Of a stretch of DNA of 24,625 nucleotides, positions 8,041 through 16,900 are shown piece by piece. Position numbers and translations under genes: made by a program. The notes below the pieces were generated by a model. The model was given only the letters and a program-made list of their open reading frames with translations. It did no database searches and was not told where the DNA came from. Position 1 is the stretch's first letter, and every line of letters starts with the position of its first letter. Source of the DNA: Amoebophrya sp. AT5.2 (taxonomy: Eukaryota; Sar; Dinophyceae; Syndiniales; Amoebophryaceae); the NCBI GenBank assembly GCA_005223375.1, contig RXOD01004295.1:1-24625 (forward strand), given 5' to 3'.

Positions 8041-9124
8041 ATGTCGCAGAAGTGCGCGGATCACGATGAAGGCTTCTCATCCTGCGAACGCGAAGCGGAA
8101 GTGGAATTCCAAAAAGTAGGGGATCTAGAAGTAGAAGACGGCGGCAGCGACTGCGACATGATGGAGATGCTGAAGCGGGCCGACGTCGACGTGATCGAGG
8201 CCCGCAAAAATGAGTTGGCGGACGAGCAGCAGTTCTGGCAGGATCTAGGAAACGAGATCCAACGAACAACGAAGCAAGAACAGTCGATCCGCGATGGAGA
8301 TGGACGGAATCCGATCTGTCCAAAATCGTTCTTTGGGGGACTTCCTCAAAGAAGCGCGTGCCGTGTGGTCATCCACCAGGCAAGTAGTAGCCTAGTAGGT
8401 AGTGGTAGCGGTAGCCGTTCCTGTCTTCCCCAGCGAGCGTCACTCCTGCTCGTCGATGCCAGTAGGAACAAGAAGTTGGTGCTTCATCTCACAACTAGTA
8501 GGAATCTTCTTTCTAGAGCCAAGTGCTCTAAGACCAACGCACTTCCTGATCCACCTGTTAGTACAGCTAGCTTCTGGCAGGAGCGCTTGCGCGGCGGAAT
8601 CAATTTCAGTGTTTATTGAATCGGTGGATCTATTGTGTTTGTTCATCCGAGGATCTCGCTCCGTAAGTTTGCAGACTCGGCGTGTGGAGAAGCGGTGTGC
8701 AGTTCTCACCGGGATGATTCGCTCTTGGGGCAACAAAAAAAGCCAACGTGCTTCGGAGGAAGAAAGAAAGCAGAAGAAAGGGTTCCTCGCCGTCCGACGG
8801 CTGACGGCGAAGGTGGACGACCTGGAGAGCGAGCAAAACACGATGGCCAAACGGTGTGCCAAATACCACAGAAAAGCGCGGGAGGCGGAGAGGAAAATCG
8901 TCAGGCTGTCGGAGCTCCAGCACCGGAAAGTGCAGCAATGTATGTCTGTCGCGGGGGCACAAACGGTTTTCTCATCAAGATCGCTCCAGACAGAATACTC
9001 TACACGACCCAGCAACACGTGCCTCCAGAAATGCAACTGGGGCTACAAGAACGGTAATCGCTATTCATATCAGAGTATTATTACTTCCCGTTTCTGTTGC
9101 TGGTGTCATGCATACGCAACCTAA
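8041..9124 (+). CDS. Coiled-coil hypothetical protein, at least two exons, GC-AG intron
   Basis: Exon 1 (8041-8379) runs MSQKCADHDEG... to ...VVIHQ and is acidic and helical (MMEMLKRADVDVIEARKNEL). It is followed by CAG|GCAAGT, the consensus of GC-type donors, and the matching acceptor is GTTTGCAG at 8674. Exon 2 (from 8675) continues in phase into a strongly charged coiled coil (LTAKVDDLESEQ, YHRKAREAERKIVRLSELQ). The 3' end is unresolved. Exon 2 may end near 8939 at GTATGT, with a later exon containing the duplicated block at 9280-9324 followed by CAG|GTACTA, or it may read through to TGA 9122-9124 (262 aa). The function is unknown; a structural or scaffold role would be a guess. PKSFFGGL resembles the SFFG motifs of the ASCH gene. 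Confidence 0.55.
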
Positions 9125-9279
9125 GTAGCCGAGTGTGCTTCTGATAACTTCGTATCTATGTGTCAGTCACAAGGCAGCGGCCGCTAAGTAGAAAACGCCC
9201 ATTTTCTTTGTTGGTGTTGAATCAGAAGTCGCGGTCGCATCCGCTGACGCTGCGCGTACGACAGCAGAAGGGGAGTCGG

Positions 9280-9324
9280 AGGAAAATCGTCAAGCTGCCG
9301 GAGGTCCAGCACCGGAAAGTGCAG
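9280..9324 (+). repeat. Direct duplication of the exon segment at 8891-8935
   Basis: These 45 nt match 8891-8935 at 42 positions. Both encode a helix RKIV(R/K)L-x-E-x-QHRKVQ. Both copies end in GTGCAG, followed by CAATGTATG in the first and GTACTA in the second. The second copy may be a true later exon or the mark left by an insertion between the copies. Confidence 0.8.
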
Positions 9325-9412
9325 GTACTATTCTTTTCGATCCGATAGTAGAGTCAAACTGGGTTGGGCATTAAAAAAAAATGATTCCATATGTTGCGCG
9401 ATGAAACAACAG

Positions 9413-9416
9413 ATGA
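9413..9416. repeat. Target-site duplication ATGA (left copy)
   Basis: ATGA directly precedes the 5' LTR and ATGA directly follows the 3' LTR (21261-21264). A 5-bp duplication does not fit (GATGA versus ATGAC). Joining the flanks gives the pre-insertion site ...CAACAGATGACCACA.... Confidence 0.7.
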
Positions 9417-9764
9417 TGTAATTAGCTTAGGCTAATTCGGTACCTCGTGAGTGATTCAGGCTTCGTTCGTCTCGTTCGTATCGAATCATTTCTCTCAGTA
9501 GAGTTTGAAGAGAGCATGCTCGCTGCGCTCGCATGAGGGCAGGCATATGGTCGTCAACACGAAGGTGCGATGTTCTACCATCAGCACTGACCAAACGAAT
9601 CCGAACATGAGATTGATTTTCCTTTTCTGGGCCTTGTGGCTCAAGGTGAGCAACAATGACATAGTTCGTTTTTTCTTCGAGGGCGAACGGCCCTCGGGCG
9701 ATTCGAAATCCATAAATGGACTGTGTTCGCTCTGCTGTCAATCGTCAGATCTCCTGCGATTACA
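9417..9764 (+). repeat. 5' long terminal repeat
   Basis: 348 bp, beginning TGTAATTAGC and ending GATTACA. The palindrome ATTAGCTTAGGCTAAT lies at 9421-9436. CATAAATGG near 9712 is a possible TATA-like element, and a T-run at 9669-9674 contains the only difference from the other LTR. A 104-codon antisense frame inside it is not considered a gene. Confidence 0.95.
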
Positions 9765-9765
9765 G

Positions 9766-9780
9766 TGGTAGCGGAGCAGT
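9766..9780 (+). promoter_or_regulatory. tRNA primer-binding site
   Basis: TGGTAGCGGAGCAGT starts one base after the 5' LTR. TGG complements the CCA tail, and TGGTAGC-x-GAGC resembles the complement of an initiator tRNA-Met 3' end, the primer used by many Copia elements. The exact tRNA of this organism is not in the window. Confidence 0.7.
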
Positions 9781-9920
9781 GGTTACGATCACCATAACCC
9801 TATGAGCCTCTTTCGCACCAGCACTACTCACCACAACACAGTATCGCAATTTAGCAGTGGAACCAATCTGAATACTTTGGACAGCACGAGCGCAATTTCT
9901 TGTATAAATTTTATAGCGCA

Positions 9921-10163
9921 ATGAAAGTAGATGTGTCCGACGACAAGTGGTACAAGCTTCAGACGTGGCAAGGCACGTACCCGTTGGACAACACGCGTTA
10001 CTACGGAAGTACCCCACTCTGGGAAGAAGACGACGACTGGAAAGATAAAAACAAAGTTCAACGCTATTGTAAGGAACTAAACGAAGCTCTCAGCGCGAAG
10101 CTACTAGCGTCATCAGCAGAAACAGCAGTACGATCAGGACGGCAGAAGGTGGAGTATCAGTAG
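9921..10163 (+). CDS. Retrotransposon leader ORF 1, unknown
   Basis: 80 aa from ATG 9921 (MKVDVSDDKWYKLQTWQG) to TAG. It is rich in Trp, Tyr, Asp and Lys in its first half, which is unusual for a chance frame. It contains WEEDDDWKDKNK and then a helix KELNEALSAKLLASS. I recognise no family and no similarity to the element's Gag or Pol. It lies between the primer-binding site and leader ORF 2, where Copia elements normally have untranslated leader. It may be a small accessory protein, a decayed remnant or the first exon of a spliced subgenomic RNA. Confidence 0.4.
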   Translation: MKVDVSDDKWYKLQTWQGTYPLDNTRYYGSTPLWEEDDDWKDKNKVQRYCKELNEALSAKLLASSAETAVRSGRQKVEYQ

Positions 10164-10180
10164 GCGAGCTTTCGTTGAAG

Positions 10181-10498
10181 ATGGACGGCAACAGCAGCAG
10201 CAGTAACGAGAACATCTCGCCGAGCCTGTCCTCTGCCGAACTGAGGCGTCTTGTGGAACTTGCGAAAGTTTACCAGCAGACTAACACTTCAGCCATCTGC
10301 GACGTCCCGCGTGCCTTCAATGCAGCTTCTACTGTTGATCGAGCTTTCAGCCATGGTGTATCTTCTATGCAGTTGCCAGCGTACGGCGTGATGGATTCAA
10401 GCCTGCGTTTCTATCGCTCTTTCGTCGCGTCGCCAGCTACCTCCACTGACAAGCTCACCAAGCAGTCGAAGGGAAATGGCGAGCAAAAGCAGCAGTAG
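10181..10498 (+). CDS. Retrotransposon leader ORF 2: truncated reverse-transcriptase-like protein
   Basis: 105 aa from ATG 10181. Residues encoded at 10205-10321 (NENISPSLSSAELRRLVELA...ICDVPRAFN) align without gaps to the element's own reverse transcriptase at 18296-18412 (SENASPTLSGLELRLLLASA...LDLPRAFN), with 18 of 39 identical including the first palm aspartate. A second block, AYGVMDSSLRFYRSFV, matches QYGVLEAAMRFYLTVV. The roughly 50 residues between the blocks in Pol are replaced by about 18 here, and the HVDD catalytic pair and everything beyond is missing, so it cannot polymerise. It ends in a Lys/Gln-rich tail that overlaps leader ORF 3 by 23 nt. It is either a captured paralogous fragment kept as a regulator or a decaying duplicate; the open frame and ATG favour expression, but that is inference. 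Confidence 0.65.
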   Translation: MDGNSSSSNENISPSLSSAELRRLVELAKVYQQTNTSAICDVPRAFNAASTVDRAFSHGVSSMQLPAYGVMDSSLRFYRSFVASPATSTDKLTKQSKGNGEQKQQ

Positions 10499-11012
10499 TT
10501 CCAGTTGTAAGACAGAAATTAAGTGTCCCGGAACACTGCGCTGGACGACGGGTTTCAAGAAAAACATCAGTTTTCAACCGAAGTTCGAGTTGCAGCAACC
10601 GGCAACAGCACCACAATTCAGACCGGATTGCAGACCAGCAGGTAAACGGAAGACAAGGCTGACTAAAATTCAGCGACTAGCTCGGCGCGAATTCTACGAA
10701 AACCAAGCAAAAACAGCGCAAAAATGGAAAGACAGCTCCGGAGCCGCGAAAAACAACTGTCAAGGCGAGGGATCACCGTCTACACCGGCAACAGCGCCCT
10801 CAGTCACTTACGCCAGCTTGCAGCCATTGTTCATCCCGAGCACGCAGAATATTTCCGATACGACTTCCACCTGTTTGACTACCAAATCGAAGATTACCTG
10901 CAGCTGCTCGTGCGACGTGGAGTCTTTGACAAAGTTTCCTTCGCATCCTGAAGTTTCCGGTCCTGAAGTGCAACCAACAACGAAAGAACAATTCGTTATC
11001 CAGTTTCAGTAG
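10476..11012 (+). CDS. Retrotransposon leader ORF 3, basic, unknown
   Basis: 178 codons from ATG 10476 to TAG, overlapping leader ORF 2 and ending 19 nt before gag. The N-terminal half is basic and helix-prone (GKRKTRLTKIQRLARREFYE), as in nucleic-acid-binding proteins. The second half is Ser/Thr/Pro rich with a CSCSCD cluster and looks less protein-like. A competing frame at 10724-10951 (RYDFHLFDYQIEDYLQLLV) looks more globular, so a frameshift or splice near 10730 may switch frames. No family is recognised. Confidence 0.4.
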   Translation: MASKSSSSSSCKTEIKCPGTLRWTTGFKKNISFQPKFELQQPATAPQFRPDCRPAGKRKTRLTKIQRLARREFYENQAKTAQKWKDSSGAAKNNCQGEGSPSTPATAPSVTYASLQPLFIPSTQNISDTTSTCLTTKSKITCSCSCDVESLTKFPSHPEVSGPEVQPTTKEQFVIQFQ

Positions 11013-11031
11013 CAGCTTCCCGGCTAGCAAT

Positions 11032-13950
11032 ATGTCAGGCAGTGGAAGCGGTAACGAGAGCAGCAGCTCTCACTACAACAATTTCTTCCCGGACGGAGCA
11101 CCACCGTCGAAGGGCAAAGGAGAAAATGCGGGCGGTAACTATCCGCGCGGAAACGAGCCGGATTGGCATTTCCGAGGGAACACCGGCTCCATGCACGGCA
11201 CGCCGTCGCTGTACGGGAGGCGCGAGTATACGAACGAAACTCGGGAGCTGCCGTCGCCAGTCGTGCCGGATCGATTTCCGACCCTAACAGCTGAGCTTCA
11301 AGAGCAAGAGCGGGTCCGGAAAGAAAAGCAGTTGAACAACGAGGAGTTCGGGCTGCCAGAGCCTATGAAACCGAAGGCACAGGCAGAGGGCGAGTCTAAG
11401 CGGCTTCGCAACGACGAAGGAGCAGACCGCGGGGTGTCGGACTCGCTCACGGCAAGCCTGCATATGCAATCGACGCCGGGACCCGGTTCAATCTCGCACG
11501 TCGAAGAGGCGACTCGGGGCATCGTGATGTCGCAGCGGGCGATGCTGGATGCGGCGATGAACCTGGAAGGGAATATCCAGGGAGACAATGCCGCAGTGGA
11601 GCGCGCCATGAATGACTTCCAGAGCCGCCTGATGAACGACCAGCAGGTGCTTGAGCAGATCGCCCAGGCGACTGGTCAACAGCAGCTGAACGCAGTGGAG
11701 ATGCGGGACCGCATCCTGTCCAGCGAACACGCAGTGGGAAACGCGTTGAAATCGCTAACGAGCGCGGCTGTACAACGCGAGGTGGACGCCCGAAAAATAC
11801 GTGATCAAATGCAGGCGCGGGACCAACAATTTGCCTCGCTGCAACAAACGGTAAAGAGGCAAGACGAGCGCTTCTCGGCTCAGGACGAGAAATTGAGCCA
11901 GTTAGTAAATCTGGTAACAGATTTGGCGAAATCCCGCAGCCGCTCGCGTTCCAACAGCAATGCGGCATCCCCGACGGAAGAAGTTAGGAGCGAGCAGGTG
12001 CTCGGTATGCAGCAGGTGCCTACCGCGAAGGATCCGGCGCCGTTGGTGAAGCCACCGGCAGTTGTGCACGGCATGCACCATCCCGGGCAAACGTTCGTGC
12101 CGCCACCTCCGCCTAAAGCTGCGTCGGCGAAGGGTATGTGGGGCGGCGTTCCGAAAGGCCAGAGTCAGGGGGTGTACGACTACGTGTCGCCAGGGCAGTG
12201 GCCTGCAGTGGATCCCACGTTTCAAGGAGTGAATCAGACGCGACAGGTGCCGCCAGTTCCGTTTGGGGCTGCAATCCCCGGACACCCGGGCTCGACCGGC
12301 ACTATGGATAATCTGCAGCAGCCGATGTTTTCCTTCGAGCACGAGCAGTCGCAGTCGTCAGCTGATGGATGGTACCAACAACAACCGCAGCAGCCGCAGC
12401 AGCTGCCGCAGCTACAACAGTTAGTTTCCGCTGGGGGAAAACCAGGCAGAAAGGGCCAACAGAAGGGCAGACCGGTCGGCGCGTCTCCGTTCGATAACAT
12501 GGGGTCTTCGCCGGATGGGGCGTGGCTGCAAACTGATCGCGGCGAATGGAAAATGCGCCCAACGCCCGGTCTCATCAGAGCAGACGACCTCGTGCATTCG
12601 CCGGACGAGTATGACGAACCCGAGCTCACGCTCACCTCCTCGGGTCTGATGGGGACGCTCCCGGCGTTCTCGTTCAAGCTCGAGTCGGAGATGATCCTGA
12701 GCGGCGAGGGAGAAGTAACCGACGATCGGAAACGTGCGCGGATCACGACCAAGGACGTTGTCGCTCTGCTCAAGCCCTTTAATCCGAAGGAGTCGCTGAT
12801 CAAGCACCACGCGAAAATCTCCGGTGCAATCAAAGCTTGCATGTCTGGCGGGCCGTATCTGGGTTTCGCGTCGGAGAACGCCATCGCGCAGGTCGGAATC
12901 ATGGAGCACTGCCATCAGCAGGAAGAAAGAAAGCTCATCCTGCGTTTCGGCATGATAAAGGATGGCAGAGACAAAACGCACACTCTGCGGGCGTACTTTA
13001 TGACGCTAATGCAGATGTTTCCGGAACTGAGCTCGGAAGCTCATGACAAGATCCAGGCGTGGAGCGTCAGCGGTGGCGGCTGGTTGAAGAAGGGAGCGAA
13101 TCTGCTGGCGGAGCTGCTCAGAATGGAGGAAGTGGCCCACGACGTCGGGTTTAACCTCTTTCCGACCGGCTACGTGCAGCAGCTCTTTGTGCTCTACGAG
13201 GTTTCGCTACGCATCTACGTTCCGGCGGGCATCCAGCGACAGACCCAGTTTCTCTGGCGGGTGCCGATTTGTACGTTCGCTCACATGAAAGAGTACGCGA
13301 AGAACGACCGGAACGCAACGACGTCACTCGCAGTGGCGGACATCAAGGATTCGCAGGCGATGTTCGCGCGGCAGGTGGGTGATGTGATTCCAGGTGCGGG
13401 ACAGGCGCTGTCGGGCAATGACGACCTGGGCATCAACAGTGTGTGCGAACCGGTGGGGGAAGAAGTTATTCCGGACAACGCGCTAGTAGCAGCACCAGTT
13501 CGTCCAGCCTACCCCAAGCATGGTGGCAAAGGAGGACAGCGACGACCCTCCCAGACAAGCATCTCCACCGTGCAGAAATACCCCTGCGCCAACTGCGGGT
13601 CGATGGAGCATTTTACTCGCAACTGTCCGAAACCCCGGCAATGCAGAATTTGTGGGGCACCGGACCACATCAGTACGTCGTGTCCGGAGAATAAGGCGAA
13701 CGCTCGAAAAATTCTCTTTGCAAAGTTTGTGCGGCAGACACGTGACAAGAAGTTCAACGGAAAAAGACCAAACATCACCGTCCGATCACTACTGGAAAAC
13801 GGCGAGACAGTCGACGAGGTGGAGCTTTTCTCCAGCGAGGACCTCGAAAAACTGTTTGGCGAGACGCAGTCGGAGACCGAAACCGATTCGGCCATGGCGA
13901 CGATGGAGACGGAGCGCGTGAACGCGCTGCTGCTCTCTCTTTTCGATTAG
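11032..13950 (+). CDS. gag: Gag polyprotein with two CCHC zinc knuckles
   Basis: 972 aa from ATG 11032 to TAG 13948-13950. Order: Ser/Gly-rich N-terminus; charged, helical and coiled-coil-like region about 80-300; an SRSRSRSNS patch near 303; Pro/Gln-rich region to about 470 (PPPPPKAA, QQQPQQPQQLPQ); a compact hydrophobic domain about 560-780, likely capsid; then two tandem knuckles CANCGSMEHFTRNC and CRICGAPDHISTSC (CX2CX4HX4C, residues 852-884, nt 13585-13683), which bind the element RNA in nucleocapsid proteins. It would form cytoplasmic virus-like particles. The length is about twice that of ordinary Copia Gag. The end of the frame overlaps the pol frame by 29 nt. The capsid assignment is by position and composition; the knuckles are certain. 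Confidence 0.92.
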   Translation: MSGSGSGNESSSSHYNNFFPDGAPPSKGKGENAGGNYPRGNEPDWHFRGNTGSMHGTPSLYGRREYTNETRELPSPVVPDRFPTLTAELQEQERVRKEKQLNNEEFGLPEPMKPKAQAEGESKRLRNDEGADRGVSDSLTASLHMQSTPGPGSISHVEEATRGIVMSQRAMLDAAMNLEGNIQGDNAAVERAMNDFQSRLMNDQQVLEQIAQATGQQQLNAVEMRDRILSSEHAVGNALKSLTSAAVQREVDARKIRDQMQARDQQFASLQQTVKRQDERFSAQDEKLSQLVNLVTDLAKSRSRSRSNSNAASPTEEVRSEQVLGMQQVPTAKDPAPLVKPPAVVHGMHHPGQTFVPPPPPKAASAKGMWGGVPKGQSQGVYDYVSPGQWPAVDPTFQGVNQTRQVPPVPFGAAIPGHPGSTGTMDNLQQPMFSFEHEQSQSSADGWYQQQPQQPQQLPQLQQLVSAGGKPGRKGQQKGRPVGASPFDNMGSSPDGAWLQTDRGEWKMRPTPGLIRADDLVHSPDEYDEPELTLTSSGLMGTLPAFSFKLESEMILSGEGEVTDDRKRARITTKDVVALLKPFNPKESLIKHHAKISGAIKACMSGGPYLGFASENAIAQVGIMEHCHQQEERKLILRFGMIKDGRDKTHTLRAYFMTLMQMFPELSSEAHDKIQAWSVSGGGWLKKGANLLAELLRMEEVAHDVGFNLFPTGYVQQLFVLYEVSLRIYVPAGIQRQTQFLWRVPICTFAHMKEYAKNDRNATTSLAVADIKDSQAMFARQVGDVIPGAGQALSGNDDLGINSVCEPVGEEVIPDNALVAAPVRPAYPKHGGKGGQRRPSQTSISTVQKYPCANCGSMEHFTRNCPKPRQCRICGAPDHISTSCPENKANARKILFAKFVRQTRDKKFNGKRPNITVRSLLENGETVDEVELFSSEDLEKLFGETQSETETDSAMATMETERVNALLLSLFD
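13922..13950 (+). promoter_or_regulatory. gag-pol overlap, candidate +1 frameshift site
   Basis: Pol is in the +1 frame relative to Gag. The pol frame is open from 13922 (after TGA 13919-13921) and gag stops at 13948-13950, so any shift must occur here. The gag codons CTG-CTC-TCT-CTT-TTC-GAT-TAG offer CTT-T slippage followed by a stop. Pol has no early ATG of its own. A shift of +1 as in Ty1, rather than -1, is therefore required; the exact codon is not determined. Confidence 0.6.
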
Positions 13951-16900
13951 ACCACCAGGGACGTCTGAAAACTCAACCTCTGCGAGCAGAGAAGAAGATA
14001 CACTCGAGATCTTGGCGTGCGACCTTTCTGCAGCCGAAGAAGAAGAAATATTGGCGGCGGTTCGGAACGTGCGCGTCCTGCAAGTAGCTGCTAAACTTTC
14101 CGCAGCTGTTGACTCCGGGGCGGATGCCGTCGAACTGCAGTTTGAACTGCTGTTTGACCACGATTCGGGGTTCACGGCGTGGACGTTCTGCGGCTTGGTT
14201 TGGATGAACGCGTTTGCCAATTTTCTCGACAAGCACAAGATCACGATTTCACGACGCCGAGTGGATTTGACGGCCACTACCGCCGGTGGGCAGTGCAAGA
14301 TTTGCGAAGTCACGGTGGTCCCCTTCATTTCGCGTTCGGTGAAGCAAGCAGGGTTGAGCAAAATGATCGTGGTGGACGATCGGCATTGGCCTAGGGGCCA
14401 GGAGGCACCAAGGTTAGTGGGCGTACAGATGCAGTGCCGACACTTAATTCACCAAATTCCGGCCGGACCAGACAACCTCGACGTGAAGTGGGGCGACTGG
14501 GTCGGAAAGCGTGTGGATGACAGGTTCCCGATACCGATCTTCGATGGGTTGACGGACCCGGAGTGCCTGTCGCTGCTAAAGAAGATGGCGGACAGGGTGG
14601 AAGGACCCATCACCCTGGAGGACGAGTCGAAGTTTCAGTTTCCGCGCGGGCTGGCAAGCCAGCAGCCACTCGTGAGGGCACTGATGAGAAAGGCAGGAGG
14701 AGATGAAGAAGATGAAAGACTGGAGGCCGAGTTTTGGAGCACGTCTTTGGCCGAAACAGTAGAAACAGAAGAGTTGAAGTTTGTTTACCGCAAGTTGTTC
14801 ATTGCGACCAGCACCCTCCAACCCGCGAGCGAAAAAGATGTGCAGGCGTGCAGACGCGTCGTCAGGAATCTGGACGACATAACACAGATTATCGCGATCG
14901 ACAAGCGGTTTAACGACGGCGGCCAGTTGAAGACGGGCCGATCAAGCAAAGAAGACCAAAAGTTAGTCCTCAAACGCTTTTACGAGCACAACCAGCTCAA
15001 CGGGGGCTATTCGTGCTCCATCATCGTCGACTACTTCTTCCGGCAACAAGTCGGAGGGGCCGCAGCAGTAGAAACTACCACCGCGATGAAAATTCCGATC
15101 GTGGAGAGAAAAATAGTTTCACAGGCGGCAGTCACAAATCTGATGTACATTCTGCGGCCGCCAGCGGACCAGTTCAAGCTCCGGGTGATCACGATTCACC
15201 GAGGCTACGCGCTTCCTGCGCGTTTCAACAATGCCTCGACGGTGCTCATTGAACTGGACGGCACGGTGGACGACGCCATCGCGAAGACAGAAGAAGAAAT
15301 CGGTAAGCGAGTGGCCGGCTTTCATCCTGCCGCTCTGAACGCGGTGCGCAACTTGCCGAACGTGAAACACGCCATCAGCAGAGCCGAGACGGCCATCGCA
15401 GACAAGGCTAAGCGTGTAGCCTTTGCGGGGGACGGCGTGAAAAGCGCAGTTGCGGTCGGAGAAGTTTTTCAAGAGCAGCTGGGGTTGGCCGGGAACAAAA
15501 GAGTGCAGCACCAGCAGCTAACGAGGACGTTGTATCAGCAGGGAGAGCGCGCTGATATTACCGGGGTCCTGCGACCTTGGGGAGTAACTAACGTGTCGGA
15601 GTTGCAACTCGAATGCGACCGACATAACGTTCAAGTTGCTTCCGATCCACGAGAAGGGATGACAACGAGGGAGCTGCGGGTTTACGGCCACCTCAACCGG
15701 CTTTCAAGTGCAATGGGATGGATGGTGGACAAAAACGATTTAGCGATAGCAGCGCGGAAGTCGTTTAAGGACGCTTCGGAGCCCGAGATTCGCAAAGCAA
15801 TCGAAGCAGCCGTCATGTCAGGTCTGAGCTCGCTGCGCCTGCATTCGCGGCCGGGGCCGAAGACGTCGGGTACCTGGGCAGCCGTGGATCCAGCGGCAAT
15901 AACCCAGATTGATACCACCTTCCTGGGACCACCGACATTTGAGCAGGCGGAAGCTTTTCTTGCGGCTATTCGGTTGGTGCACGAAGATTCTTTTGGCGAA
16001 TATCTGGGCACGAAGGAAAAGCTGAAGGCGGTGGCGAGCTCGCAGGGGCACCCGAACAGAGCCGATATCATTCGGTTTCTAGGCATGTTGTTGCAGTTCG
16101 GCGTCCTCACCGCGATGGTACTAACGGATCCTGATCCGGCAGCCGTGGTGCTCGATGTGATCCGATTTGTACTAGCCGCACGACGACGGGTGCGAGTGTG
16201 CACGAAGAACACACCCAGGGCGCTAGCAAAGATGGAGCGCCGGCACCTTACGTGGAAGATGCTCATGCACCGCTTCCAGTCCGACCCACAGCTGAAGACC
16301 ATCCCGCTGCAGCTTTTGCAGGCACTTGCACATGCAGTAATCTCCGAACGAATGAGGATGAAAAACGGCATGCAACAGTTCTTCCAGTCGTATCCGATTT
16401 CACCAGAGGGTGACTACCTCGTGGAGTGGAGCGAGGACGGCTTCAAGAACAAGATTGCCATGTCGGCGGAGCAGATGGAGCGAGGCCGCGAGCACCTGAG
16501 CAAAGTGGTGCAGGACCCGGCGCACTGGGCGGCGATCGAGAAACTGAAGAATGAAATACTTCAGAATCGCCAGCACAAGTTTCGCATCCATCAGCCCATC
16601 AAGTTTCTCACCAAGCAGAAGGAGTGGCACACGGGAACTTTTTTGGGAAAGCAGCCGTCAGGGGCGCCGATGGTGAAGCCGTTCGGAAAGCAGAGCAAGG
16701 TGCTGGACTTGGGAAAGGGGAACGTAGTGCCGTTCGTCGACACCGAGTACAGCATGGCCATGCCTGAGTCGGTGGAGGTGTTCAGCTTCGACCTCCCGCA
16801 CATAGAATCGGTGCTGCAACAGGCGAGGGACCTCGGAAAGGTGGAAAGGATAGTGGGCAAGTTTGTGTCCAGGGTTTGTGTTGATTGCGGCGAGGACCGA

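Noticed and set aside
9427..9741. 104-codon antisense frame present in both LTRs
   Set aside because: The LTRs are copies of one sequence, so its presence twice is not independent conservation. No domain is visible.
10724..10951. Possible RNase H remnant in the leader (TGNSALSHLRQL versus Pol IDNSGLIQRLL)
   Set aside because: Only a handful of scattered matches, unlike the clear RT similarity of leader ORF 2. Kept only as an alternative frame.
14111..14122. DSGA at Pol residues 34-37 as the protease active site
   Set aside because: The later DSG (51-53), preceded by hydrophobic residues and followed by strand-like sequence, fits a retropepsin better. Not excluded.
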